Shown here one piece after another: positions 1 through 6,126 of a DNA stretch of 11,185 nucleotides. Within the stretch, counting starts at the first letter, position 1; each line of letters opens with the position of its first letter. The notes below the pieces were generated by a model, which saw only the letters and a list, made by a program, of their open reading frames with translations, ran no database searches and was not told where the DNA came from. Origin of the DNA: Ilumatobacteraceae bacterium (GTDB lineage: Bacteria; Actinomycetota; Acidimicrobiia; Acidimicrobiales; Ilumatobacteraceae); NCBI GenBank assembly GCA_025464045.1, contig JAODBQ010000302.1:1-11185 (forward strand), given 5' to 3'. Position numbers and translations under genes: made by a program.

Positions 1-1
1 G

Positions 2-61
2 GTCTGTCCGTACAGCAACGCCACGCGTGGCAACATCGACGTCACCGTGACCGTCGTCTGA
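2..61 (+). CDS. ohr: Organic hydroperoxide resistance protein (Ohr/OsmC family), C-terminal end only
   Basis: Only the last 19 codons and the TGA stop lie in the window; the rest is upstream of base 1. The readable tail is VCPYSNATRGNIDVTVTVV, which matches the conserved C-terminus of Ohr proteins. The CPYS cysteine is the second (resolving) cysteine of the Ohr thiol-peroxidase pair; the peroxidatic cysteine would lie outside the window. Known family members reduce organic and fatty-acid hydroperoxides in the cytoplasm using lipoyl-protein electrons. The identification rests on a short but characteristic motif, so Ohr is likely, with a general OsmC relative as the alternative. It converges on the AcuI-like gene, with a GC-rich hairpin between the two stops. 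Confidence 0.75.
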   Translation, partial: VCPYSNATRGNIDVTVTVV

Positions 62-85
62 TCGAAGGTCCGCCGCCGCGCGGCG

Positions 86-105
86 CGAGCGCGCGAGAGC
101 GCTCG
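86..105. terminator. GC-rich hairpin between convergent genes, candidate bidirectional terminator
   Basis: CGAGCGC (86-92) pairs perfectly with GCGCTCG (99-105) around a six-base loop. A separate 12-bp perfect palindrome, CGCCGCGCGGCG, sits just upstream at 74-85. Both lie in the 47-bp gap between the ohr stop and the stop of the reductase on the other strand. There is no T-tract on either side, so it would be a non-canonical terminator of the kind common in high-GC genomes. GC-rich DNA makes such stems by chance fairly often. Confidence 0.4.
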
Positions 106-108
106 ACG

Positions 109-1083
109 TCAGTTGCGGACGTCGACCACGACCCGGCCGGACTGCCCGCCGAGCAGGATCGAGTCGAGCTCGGGGCCGATCGCGTCGAGCCCGACGTCGC
201 GCCCGATCTCGTCGAGCGCGGCGGGCTTCAGGTCGCTGCCGAGGCGGCGCCACACATCACGGCGGCGCTCGATCGGGGTCTGCACCGAGTCGATGCCCAG
301 CAGGGCGACGTTGCGCAGGATGAACGGCAGCACCGTCGTCGGCACCGCCGCGCCCCCGGTGAGGCCGCTGGCCGCGATGGCACCGCCGTAGCGGATGCGC
401 GCGAGCGCGTTGGCCAGCGTGGTACCGCCGACGCAGTCGACCGCAGCCGCCCAGAGCATCGACTCGAGGGGCTTGCCGGCCTCGCCGCCGAGGACCGAGC
501 GGTCGATCACCTCGGCCGCTCCGAGCGACCGCAGGTACGGCTCGGACTCGGACTTGCCCGTGCTGGCGACGACCTCGTAGCCGCGGGTGGCCAGGATGCT
601 GACGGCCATGCTGCCGACCCCACCGGTGGCGCCGGTGACGAGCACCGGCCCGTCGGCGGGCGTCAGCCCGCGCTCCTCGAGCGCGACGACCGACAGCGCG
701 GCAGTGAACCCCGCCGTGCCGATGATCATCGCCTGGCGGAGATCGAGCCCGTCCGGCAGCGCCACGATCCACTCCGCCGGCACGCTGGCCAGCTCGGCAT
801 AGCCGCCGTGGCGGGAGACGCCGATGTCGTAGCCGTGAGCGATGACGGGTTCGCCGCCGTCGACGAGGGTGCCGGCGAGGTCGATGCCCGGCACGAGCGG
901 GGAGATGCGCGCCACCCGACCGTTGGCGGTCGACGCCAGCCCGTCCTTGTAGTTGACGCTGGAACGCTCGACGGCGATCAGCACGCCCTCGGGGAGCTGA
1001 TCGGCCGACATCGTCGTCACCTTGCGCTCGACGGCGCCGTCGTTGGTGGTCGCGGTGAATGCCCTGAACTGATCGGATGTCAC
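109..1083 (-). CDS. acuI: AcuI/YhdH-type NADPH-dependent acrylyl-CoA reductase (MDR superfamily)
   Basis: 324 residues, the same length as E. coli AcuI/YhdH, and recognisably similar end to end. Family marks include NYKDGLA (44-50), PGIDLAG (65-71), IIGTAGFTAALSV (120-132), the Rossmann loop GATGGVG (151-157), the ASTGK segment expected for NADPH binding (173-177), and a C-terminal GRVVVDV. Cysteine zinc ligands of alcohol dehydrogenases are absent, as expected for this zinc-free branch. Characterised AcuI enzymes reduce acryloyl-CoA to propionyl-CoA in the cytoplasm, detoxifying a reactive intermediate of DMSP or 3-hydroxypropionate metabolism; other members are listed as quinone oxidoreductases. 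The start is GTG at 1083 with no clear Shine-Dalgarno; a TAGCGT box eight bases upstream could be a -10 element, hinting at a leaderless message. It is transcribed away from the dioxygenase at 1215. Family certain, exact substrate inferred. Confidence 0.88.
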   Translation of the reverse strand: MTSDQFRAFTATTNDGAVERKVTTMSADQLPEGVLIAVERSSVNYKDGLASTANGRVARISPLVPGIDLAGTLVDGGEPVIAHGYDIGVSRHGGYAELASVPAEWIVALPDGLDLRQAMIIGTAGFTAALSVVALEERGLTPADGPVLVTGATGGVGSMAVSILATRGYEVVASTGKSESEPYLRSLGAAEVIDRSVLGGEAGKPLESMLWAAAVDCVGGTTLANALARIRYGGAIAASGLTGGAAVPTTVLPFILRNVALLGIDSVQTPIERRRDVWRRLGSDLKPAALDEIGRDVGLDAIGPELDSILLGGQSGRVVVDVRN

Positions 1084-1169
1084 GGGTGCCGACGCTAAAC
1101 GGTCCGAGCGCCGCGGTCGTTGCCGACGCCGCGGTCACGAGGCGGACCCGGTGCCGCGGCGGGCATGAC

Positions 1170-1193
1170 GTCGTGGGATCATGGCACCACGAC
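1170..1193. promoter_or_regulatory. Inverted repeat upstream of the dioxygenase gene, candidate operator or 5'-leader hairpin
   Basis: GTCGTGG (1170-1176) and CCACGAC (1187-1193) are perfect 7-bp inverted arms separated by 10 bp. They lie 21 bp before the ATG at 1215 and just upstream of its AAGGAG ribosome-binding site (1203-1208), inside the 131-bp divergent region shared with the acuI-like gene. The site could bind a dimeric repressor or form a hairpin in the mRNA leader. No regulator gene is next to it and I see no convincing -35/-10 pair here. Confidence 0.35.
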
Positions 1194-1214
1194 CCTGCGA
1201 ACAAGGAGTCACCG

Positions 1215-2102
1215 ATGACCGTGATCGACGACGTCGCGCGGACCGACGTACCGAGCCTGCCGCCCCTGACCACCGATCTCGACGAGGCCAAGGCGCACCT
1301 GGACGAGTACGGCGTGGCCCGCATCGCTGATGCCCTCAGCCCCGCCGAGCGGGCGGCGCTGATGACTCGGCTCACCGAGCAGGCGCAGGCCGAACGTGAG
1401 CTCGGCGTCGCGTTCATGGACGGTGGTGGCGCCAACCAGCGGGTGTGGAACCTGCCGAGCAAGGGACAGGTGTTCCGCGACCTGTTGACCAAGCCACTCG
1501 TGCGCGCGCTCGCCCGCCACATCCTCGACGGCGACTACCTGCTGTCCAGCCACACCGCGAACATCACCGGCCCCGGTGGGGTGCCGATGGTCCTGCACAG
1601 CGACCAGGGCTTCTCCCCGCGTTCGATCGACCTGCCGCTGACGATGAACGTGATGTGGATGCTCAACGACTTCACCGACGAGATCGGAGCCACCCGCCTG
1701 CTGCCGAGCAGCCACCGAGTGCAAGCGGAGCCGCCGCGCGGCGGGGTGGAGACGATCCCCGGCGTCGGTCCGGCCGGCACCGCGCTCGTGTTCGACGGGC
1801 GGATCTGGCACGGCACCGGGGCGAACACCACCGCCGACCAGTACCGCTACGGCGTGCTCACCTACTTCGTGCGGCCGTTCATCCGCCAACAGGAGAACTA
1901 CGTCCTGTCGACCGATCCGGCGATCGTGGCCGGCGCCGACGACGAGCTGGCCGACCTGCTCGGGCTGCGCACGTGGCGCACACTGGGCGGGGTACAGGGC
2001 CCGTGGGGTCCGGGAACACCGACGCGCGAGCTGACGTTCAGCGGTTCGGCGCGGGTCGGTCGCGACAACGAGCTCATCGGCGAGCTCCGGCCGAGGAGCT
2101 GA
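1215..2102 (+). CDS. Phytanoyl-CoA dioxygenase (PhyH) family Fe(II)/2-oxoglutarate oxygenase
   Basis: 295 residues. The double-stranded beta-helix iron site is visible: H128 and D130 in HSDQG, the distal H199 in IWHGTG, and R211 placed to bind 2-oxoglutarate. Between them lies the PhyH-typical segment EIGATRLLPSSH (156-167), and NVMWMLNDFT (145-154) fits the strand before it. Family members hydroxylate lipids, acyl-CoAs or secondary metabolites using O2 and 2-oxoglutarate, releasing CO2 and succinate. The substrate cannot be read from sequence; the bacterial family is diverse. The open frame extends upstream to 1077, but ATG 1215 is preferred because AAGGAG lies six bases before it and homology begins near here. 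The DinB-family gene follows eight bases after the stop, so the two are probably cotranscribed and perhaps translationally coupled. An inverted repeat at 1170-1193 may control the pair. Confidence 0.85.
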   Translation: MTVIDDVARTDVPSLPPLTTDLDEAKAHLDEYGVARIADALSPAERAALMTRLTEQAQAERELGVAFMDGGGANQRVWNLPSKGQVFRDLLTKPLVRALARHILDGDYLLSSHTANITGPGGVPMVLHSDQGFSPRSIDLPLTMNVMWMLNDFTDEIGATRLLPSSHRVQAEPPRGGVETIPGVGPAGTALVFDGRIWHGTGANTTADQYRYGVLTYFVRPFIRQQENYVLSTDPAIVAGADDELADLLGLRTWRTLGGVQGPWGPGTPTRELTFSGSARVGRDNELIGELRPRS

Positions 2103-2110
2103 GCGCCGAC

Positions 2111-2629
2111 GTGGCGACGGCGAACGACCTCCTGGAGGACGCGTTCCAACGCGTCCGCGATGGGGTGCACGACCTGCTCGGCAGCGTGGGTGTGGACGAG
2201 CTGAGCGTGCGTCCCGACGGCATCGGCAACTCGATCGGCTGGCTCGTGTGGCACCTCACCCGGGTCCAGGACGATCACCTCGCCGAGATCGCGGGGATCG
2301 AGCAGGTGTGGACGCGCGACGGGTGGGCCGAACGGTTCGGGCTCCCGTTCCCTCCCGATGCCACCGGCTACGGCTTCAGCGACGCGGAGGTCGCGGCGAC
2401 CCGCGTCCCTGATCGGGACCTGTTCGACGGTTACCAGGCAGCCGTCCACGCGATGACGATCGAGCTGGTCGGACTCCAGGACGCGGCCCGGTTGGACGAG
2501 ATCATCGACGACCGCTGGGATCCGCCGGTCACCGTCGCGGTGCGCATCGTCAGCGTTGCCGAGGACTGCTTCCAGCACCTCGGCCAGGCGAACTACGTCG
2601 CCGGCCTGCTCCGCCACGGCTCCTCCTGA
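2111..2629 (+). CDS. DinB-family (DUF664, mycothiol-transferase-like) protein
   Basis: 172 residues from GTG 2111. The N-terminal helix with NSIGWLVWHLTRVQDDH (40-56) and the C-terminal EDCFQHLGQANYVAGLLR (151-168) are typical of DUF664 proteins of the DinB four-helix-bundle superfamily. H48, H156 and probably Q159 are candidate metal ligands. Superfamily members include metal-dependent thiol transferases for mycothiol and bacillithiol and the N-terminal domain of EgtB; many members have no known reaction. The start was chosen because GAGGAG (2093-2098) inside the end of the upstream gene lies 12 bases before GTG, and the frame before it looks like a shadow of the dioxygenase gene. It is the second gene of a two-gene unit with the dioxygenase and ends 36 bp from the convergent toroid gene. 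Family call is good; a mycothiol-dependent reaction is inference. Confidence 0.82.
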   Translation: MATANDLLEDAFQRVRDGVHDLLGSVGVDELSVRPDGIGNSIGWLVWHLTRVQDDHLAEIAGIEQVWTRDGWAERFGLPFPPDATGYGFSDAEVAATRVPDRDLFDGYQAAVHAMTIELVGLQDAARLDEIIDDRWDPPVTVAVRIVSVAEDCFQHLGQANYVAGLLRHGSS

Positions 2630-2665
2630 CCACCTCGGCAGGCAACGGCAGCCATCACGACGCGG

Positions 2666-3553
2666 TCAGGCGCGACCGTTGGCGCGCAGCGATTTGACCG
2701 CGTTGACGGTCACGTAGGCGTTCCACTCCAGCGCCGCGGCAGGTGAGAACGAACCGAAGTCGACCTCCCAGCCGCCGTGCCCGCGCTGGCCGGCGGTGAG
2801 CCGGTCGAGGTCGGCGCTGATCACGGCCGCGTCGAAGTACCCGCGCACGGGCCGACCCGGCATCGGTGAGAACTGGATCGCGTGGATCATCTCGTCGGGG
2901 GCGCCGCCCTCGACGTGCATCGCCCCCGACGCCGGCACGGTCGCGGCCAGCCGTGCGAGGTGGGTGGCCGCGCGTGGCTCCGCTGCCGGGACCGCGTCGA
3001 GCAGCCCGAGCACGTACAGCAGCTCCAGCGTCGAGAGCCGCTCGGTGCGTGCGTCGAGCCGTTCGAGGCACAGCCTGGTGGCCGCGGCCAACCACGGATG
3101 CGTGGCGACCGCCGGGTCCGAGGCGCCGACCCGGTGCGCCGCACCGGCAACGGCACTCGTGATGTGCAACGACGACGACATCGGATCGGCGTGCACCCAG
3201 AACGGCGCGCAACCAGCCGCGACGGCGACGGGGAGCGCGAACGGCAGACCGCCGTCCGGCAGGCTCACGCGCGACAGCCAGTCGCACAGCTCGGCCGGCC
3301 GCGACCCGGCGGCCGTGCCGCATTCCTCGAACACCTCGAACGCGTGCAGCGCCCCGGCCGGCTGGCTCTCGGCCGCGCGCAGATCGGGTTCGATCCCCCA
3401 GCCGTAACCGCCGTCCGGGTTCCGGTAGGCGTCGAGCGCGACGAGTGCCGACTCGGGGCCTTCGCGTCCGAGCAGCAGCTCGAACCGTCGGCGTTCGAGC
3501 ATGCGGCCGTTCATCGTCAAGAAGTCGGCTGCGGCACCGAGATCGATGGTCAT
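2666..3553 (-). CDS. Alpha/alpha-toroid protein resembling squalene/hopene-cyclase or prenyltransferase repeats
   Basis: 295 residues. Repeated glycine/aromatic turns of the QW kind stand out: YRNPDGGYGWG (43-53), LPDGGLPF (98-105) and QRGHGGWEVDF (256-266), separated by helical alanine/leucine-rich stretches. This pattern fits the alpha/alpha-barrel of terpene cyclases and protein prenyltransferases, and actinobacterial relatives are often labelled prenyltransferase or hypothetical. The protein is less than half the length of a squalene-hopene cyclase, and the catalytic DXDD motif is absent, so triterpene cyclisation is unlikely. No signal peptide or membrane helix is evident. The ATG at 3553 has no good Shine-Dalgarno of its own; it overlaps the stop of a 12-codon reading frame (ATGA), which in turn overlaps the stop of an MDR remnant. 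Function unknown. Confidence 0.72.
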   Translation of the reverse strand: MTIDLGAAADFLTMNGRMLERRRFELLLGREGPESALVALDAYRNPDGGYGWGIEPDLRAAESQPAGALHAFEVFEECGTAAGSRPAELCDWLSRVSLPDGGLPFALPVAVAAGCAPFWVHADPMSSSLHITSAVAGAAHRVGASDPAVATHPWLAAATRLCLERLDARTERLSTLELLYVLGLLDAVPAAEPRAATHLARLAATVPASGAMHVEGGAPDEMIHAIQFSPMPGRPVRGYFDAAVISADLDRLTAGQRGHGGWEVDFGSFSPAAALEWNAYVTVNAVKSLRANGRA

Positions 3554-3588
3554 GACCGACCCGCCGGAGCAACCTCGCGGGAGCTCAT
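3550..3588 (-). other. 12-codon mini-ORF linking the MDR remnant to the toroid gene
   Basis: On the minus strand an ATG at 3588-3586 overlaps the TGA of the MDR remnant (3587-3585) and reads MSSREVAPAGRS before a TGA at 3552-3550, which overlaps the ATG of the toroid gene (3553-3551). Both junctions are ATGA. A terminating ribosome could therefore re-initiate twice and reach the toroid gene, which lacks a strong ribosome-binding site. Whether the peptide is made or matters is unknown; chance overlap in GC-rich DNA is possible. Confidence 0.3.
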
Positions 3589-3743
3589 GCCGCGCCGTTC
3601 GGCGGCACCGAGCCGTCGGGCGACCGCGGCGCCGCAGCCGCGACAGCGACGAGGACGCCGTCTGGTCCCGGCCGCGGATCGGGGACCTCGACGACGGGCA
3701 ACACCTCCGGCGGTCCGGGTTGCTGGGCGATCATCGCGCGCAC
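3585..3743 (-). pseudogene. N-terminal remnant of an MDR (quinone oxidoreductase-like) dehydrogenase
   Basis: From GTG 3743, preceded by a strong GAGGAG Shine-Dalgarno five bases upstream, the frame reads MRAMIAQQPGPPEVLPVVEV and then a PDPRPGPDGVLVAV segment (residues 21-34). This is the first strand and GroES-like start of zinc-independent MDR oxidoreductases. At about residue 38 the match stops: the expected AAGVN-type segment is replaced by proline/serine-rich sequence and a TGA follows at residue 53. Intact MDR proteins are about 310-340 residues. I found no continuation in the other two frames, so this is a truncation rather than a single frameshift. It is unrelated in position to the intact AcuI-like gene at 109-1083. 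A genuine short protein is possible but less likely. Its ribosome-binding site may now serve downstream translation by coupling. Confidence 0.55.
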
Positions 3744-3853
3744 GAGGCCTCCTCGCCCGGCCGTCTCGCGGGATGACGTGCAGCGGGCGGGCACACGTCG
3801 GACGCCACCATCCTTCCCGAGAGCGGCGCGAGCGGCACCACCGACGCCGGCGC

Positions 3854-3887
3854 CGTCTGGTTGCACGCGGCGTCCGGTTGCACGACG
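3854..3887. repeat. Tandem pair of 17-bp direct repeats upstream of the alpha/beta hydrolase
   Basis: CGTCTGGTTGCACG (3854-3867) recurs as CGTCCGGTTGCACG (3871-3884), one mismatch in 14 bp, with a start-to-start period of 17 bp. The pair lies in the 194-bp region between the MDR remnant (minus strand) and the hydrolase (plus strand), ending about 50 bp before the hydrolase ATG. Direct repeats in this position can be activator-binding sites. A short slippage duplication is an equally simple origin. Confidence 0.4.
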
Positions 3888-3937
3888 GACGGCTTCCCGG
3901 CACGGCGGGCTGCGCGAGCCGCGACGAGACTCTGGCG

Positions 3938-4738
3938 ATGGACGGGCGACACGGGGCAACGACGGTCCGCGGTCTGCGGTGGGGGTGGCACGAGTGGGGC
4001 GACGGCCCCGTCGACGTCGTGTTCGTCCACGGCTTCCAGAACGACCACACCGCCTGGGAGCGGTTCATCGGCGGCCTCGCACTCGGCGGTCGACGGTTCA
4101 CGGCGGTCGATCTGCCGGGCTGCGGTGACAGCGCGGCCCCGCCCACCTGGCAGCGCTCGACGATCGGCGAGCTGGCGCTCGACCTCGGCGAGCTCCTGCG
4201 TGCCCGCACGATCGAACGCCCCCTGCTGGTCGGCCACAGCCTCGGCGCGGCGATCGCCCTGCAGCTCGCGCTCGACCAGCCGGACACGCCGACAGGGCTG
4301 GTGCTGTTCGCGCCGGCGTCCACCCGCGGGCTCGACTTCGTCGACGGGCCGACCGCCGAGCTGCTCGCCCACCCGAGCCGGGACGACCAGCGCGCGCTCC
4401 TGCGCGCGGCGTTCCGCCGGCTCCCCGACGCAGCCACGATCGCGGCGCTCGAAGCGACCGTGCTGCGCGCCGATCCGCGCCACATCGAGGGCGCAGCGCG
4501 CTCGATGCGCACGTTCGTGATCGAGGACCGGCTGGCCGAGATCGCCGCGCCGACACTGCTGATCGCCGGCGACCGTGATCGGCACGTGCCGATCCGCAAC
4601 CACATCGCCACGTGGGCGGCGTTGCCCCGCGCCGGCCTGCACGTCCTCCACGACGTCGGCCACGTGCCCTTCGTCGAGGCGCAGGAGGTGTCGACCACGC
4701 TCGTCGAGCAGTTCATCGACCACGAACGTCGGGCCTGA
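3938..4738 (+). CDS. Alpha/beta-fold hydrolase
   Basis: 266 residues with the complete alpha/beta-hydrolase signature. The oxyanion-hole HGFQNDHTAW is at 31-40, DLPGCGDS at 58-65, and the nucleophile elbow GHSLGA holds S101. The acid is probably D214 in GDRDRHVP (211-218) and the base H242 in HDVGHVPFVEA (238-248). A cap region of about 60 residues (roughly 135-195) sits between strands 6 and 7. Relatives hydrolyse esters, meta-cleavage products or lactones in the cytoplasm, and the substrate cannot be told from sequence. No signal peptide is seen. ATG 3938 was chosen because homology begins about 10 residues later; the frame is open far upstream but lies antisense to the toroid gene. The ribosome-binding site is weak (GACGAGAC region). 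It converges on the dienelactone-hydrolase gene, 51 bp away. Confidence 0.87.
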   Translation: MDGRHGATTVRGLRWGWHEWGDGPVDVVFVHGFQNDHTAWERFIGGLALGGRRFTAVDLPGCGDSAAPPTWQRSTIGELALDLGELLRARTIERPLLVGHSLGAAIALQLALDQPDTPTGLVLFAPASTRGLDFVDGPTAELLAHPSRDDQRALLRAAFRRLPDAATIAALEATVLRADPRHIEGAARSMRTFVIEDRLAEIAAPTLLIAGDRDRHVPIRNHIATWAALPRAGLHVLHDVGHVPFVEAQEVSTTLVEQFIDHERRA

Positions 4739-4789
4739 CGACCGTCGCGCCGCACGCGCCGCGCGAACGACGCCGCGACCCGGACGTCG

Positions 4790-5536
4790 TCAGGCGCCCG
4801 ACGTTGCGCGACAGCGCAGGTTGCGATCGAACAACGACAGCAACCGTTCCCAGTGCCGCTCCGCTGCGAGCTTGTCGTACACCGGTCGTTGCGGGAACGC
4901 GAAGCCGTGGTGGGTGCCCGGGTACCACTCGACCCTGGCGTTGGCGCCGATCGACCGCAGGTGCGCCTCGAGCTCGTCGATCATCTCCTTGGGGGCGTAG
5001 CGATCCGTCTCGGCGCAGGCGAAGTACAGCTCGCCCTGCGCCTGCTGGGCGATCGCCGCCGACGAGCCCTCGCCGAACAGGCGGACCCCATAGACCGAGG
5101 CGGCCGCGTGGATCCGCTCTGGGAACCGGCACGCCACCGCGAACGAGAATGGTCCGCTCATGCAGTAGCCGACGGCACCAACCCGTGTCGCGTCGGCCTG
5201 CCGATCCGCGTCGACGAGGGCGAACATCGCTTCGGTGTCCGACTCGATCAGGTCGTCGTCGAGGGTGCCCATGTACGCGAACATCTGCGCGCTGGTCTCG
5301 GTCGGATCGCCCGCGGTGTAGTCGAACTCGCGGGTGGAGCGGTAGTACAGGTTCGGCAGCACCACGTAGTAGCCGGACGTGCCGAGACGCCGCGCCATGT
5401 CGTGCAGCTCCTCGCGCTTGCCGGGAGCGTCCATGTAGAACAACACGACCGGGAACGGGCCGCCTTCCTCCGGGTAGGTCACGAAGGTGTTCATCGCGCC
5501 GTGACGCGTCTGGATGTCGATGTGGTGCTCGATCAC
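4790..5536 (-). CDS. Dienelactone hydrolase family protein
   Basis: 248 residues from GTG 5536. The catalytic triad of dienelactone hydrolases is visible: nucleophile C125 in GYCMSG (123-128), D178 in AETDRYAP (175-182), and H210 in GTHHGFAFP (207-215). YPEEGGPFPVVLFYMDAPGK (21-40) is a characteristic family start. Characterised members hydrolyse 4-carboxymethylenebut-2-en-4-olide in the chlorocatechol branch of aromatic degradation; many relatives have other ester substrates. In the elbow, the usual CMGG is CMSG, a mild change. The frame also offers an earlier GTG at 5572, adding 12 residues; the later start is preferred because homologues begin near IEHHIDIQT, though neither has a strong ribosome-binding site. 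It is divergent from the DUF3224 gene and convergent with the alpha/beta hydrolase. Fold and triad are certain, substrate unknown. Confidence 0.87.
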   Translation of the reverse strand: MIEHHIDIQTRHGAMNTFVTYPEEGGPFPVVLFYMDAPGKREELHDMARRLGTSGYYVVLPNLYYRSTREFDYTAGDPTETSAQMFAYMGTLDDDLIESDTEAMFALVDADRQADATRVGAVGYCMSGPFSFAVACRFPERIHAAASVYGVRLFGEGSSAAIAQQAQGELYFACAETDRYAPKEMIDELEAHLRSIGANARVEWYPGTHHGFAFPQRPVYDKLAAERHWERLLSLFDRNLRCRATSGA

Positions 5537-5657
5537 GGAGCCGGACCGTACCGGTCGTGCGTCGGCTGGCACGACCCCGCGTGCGCGTTCCGACGGTCGC
5601 GCGGGCTAGAGCTGTGACGTACGCAGACGGACAACGAGGAGCACGAGGAGAACGCAC

Positions 5658-6047
5658 ATGACGAACATCACCGCATCGTTCGACGTCACCAAGTGGGACG
5701 AGCACGAGTTCGACGTGCACGCCGGTGCCGGCAAGCTGACCAAGGCCCACGTCACCAAGACCTACACCGGCGACATCGACGGCACGTCGACGACCGAGTG
5801 GCTGATGGCCTACGCCGCCGACGGGACCGCGGCGTTCGTCGGGCTGGAGCGGATCAGCGGCACGGTCGCCGGCCGCACCGGCACGCTCGTCCTGCAGCAC
5901 GTCGGGGGGTTCGCCGACGGGGCGGCGAAGGCGGCGCTCACGGTCGTCACCGGTTCGTGCGCGGGCGAGCTCGCCGGCGCCGTCGGTGCCGGCGACTTCG
6001 TCGCCGATCCGGCCGGCACGGTCGCGCTCGAGTTGACGCTCGCCTGA
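5658..6047 (+). CDS. DUF3224 domain-containing protein (small beta-barrel)
   Basis: 129 residues, the usual size for DUF3224. Typical family segments are FDVTKWDEHEF near the start, KLTKAHVTKTYTGDIDG, TEWLMAYAADGTAAFVGLER and GRTGTLVLQHVGGFADG. DUF3224 proteins are predicted small beta-barrels, sometimes compared with allene-oxide-cyclase-like or avidin-like folds; no reaction is established. No signal peptide is visible, so it is probably cytoplasmic. The start is firm: GAGGAG at 5645-5650 lies seven bases before ATG. A second GAGGAG at 5636-5641 makes a near-exact 9-bp tandem repeat, GAGGAGCACGAGGAGAAC, at the ribosome-binding site. The gene stands alone between a divergent hydrolase and a downstream hairpin, so it is probably monocistronic. 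Confidence 0.85.
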   Translation: MTNITASFDVTKWDEHEFDVHAGAGKLTKAHVTKTYTGDIDGTSTTEWLMAYAADGTAAFVGLERISGTVAGRTGTLVLQHVGGFADGAAKAALTVVTGSCAGELAGAVGAGDFVADPAGTVALELTLA

Positions 6048-6053
6048 GGGCGT

Positions 6054-6078
6054 GCCGGGGGAGGCGGAGCTCCTCGGC
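6054..6078 (+). terminator. Hairpin after the DUF3224 gene, candidate terminator
   Basis: Bases 6054-6061 pair with 6071-6078 in an 8-bp stem (six Watson-Crick pairs, two G-T) around a nine-base loop, starting seven bases after the DUF3224 stop. No T-tract follows. Its place between the stop and the promoter-like boxes of the lipoprotein gene supports separate transcription units. Confidence 0.4.
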
Positions 6079-6090
6079 AGCGGATGATCC

Positions 6091-6118
6091 TTGCCCGCGT
6101 GTAAGGGTTGCCTATAGT
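6091..6118 (+). promoter_or_regulatory. Sigma70-type promoter for a near-leaderless lipoprotein mRNA
   Basis: TTGCCC (6091-6096) and TATAGT (6113-6118) are separated by 16 bp. The -10 box is a close match to the TANNNT actinobacterial consensus and is one of the few A/T-rich hexamers in the window. Transcription would start about 6124-6126, one to three bases before ATG 6127, leaving no room for a Shine-Dalgarno. Leaderless messages are common in actinobacteria. Confirmation would need a mapped 5' end. Confidence 0.6.
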
Positions 6119-6126
6119 CATCCGCC

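Noticed and set aside
1445..2110. Upstream part of the DinB-protein frame
   Set aside because: Arginine-rich shadow of the dioxygenase gene; DinB homology begins at about GTG 2111.
2111..2629. DinB protein as EgtB partner of EgtD
   Set aside because: At 172 residues it lacks the FGE-sulfatase domain of EgtB and is 4 kb away in a different unit.
2882..3937. Long upstream extension of the alpha/beta hydrolase frame
   Set aside because: It lies antisense to the toroid gene and MDR remnant and has low-complexity arginine-rich sequence; hydrolase homology starts only after 3938.
3550..4755. A 401-codon minus-strand frame antisense to the hydrolase
   Set aside because: No motifs; the plus-strand frame holds a complete alpha/beta-hydrolase triad. 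Only its last 13 codons matter, as the mini-ORF.
4767..4790. ACGACG / CGTCGT pair between the two convergent hydrolases
   Set aside because: Only six pairs with a 12-base loop, overlapping a stop codon; expected by chance in this composition.
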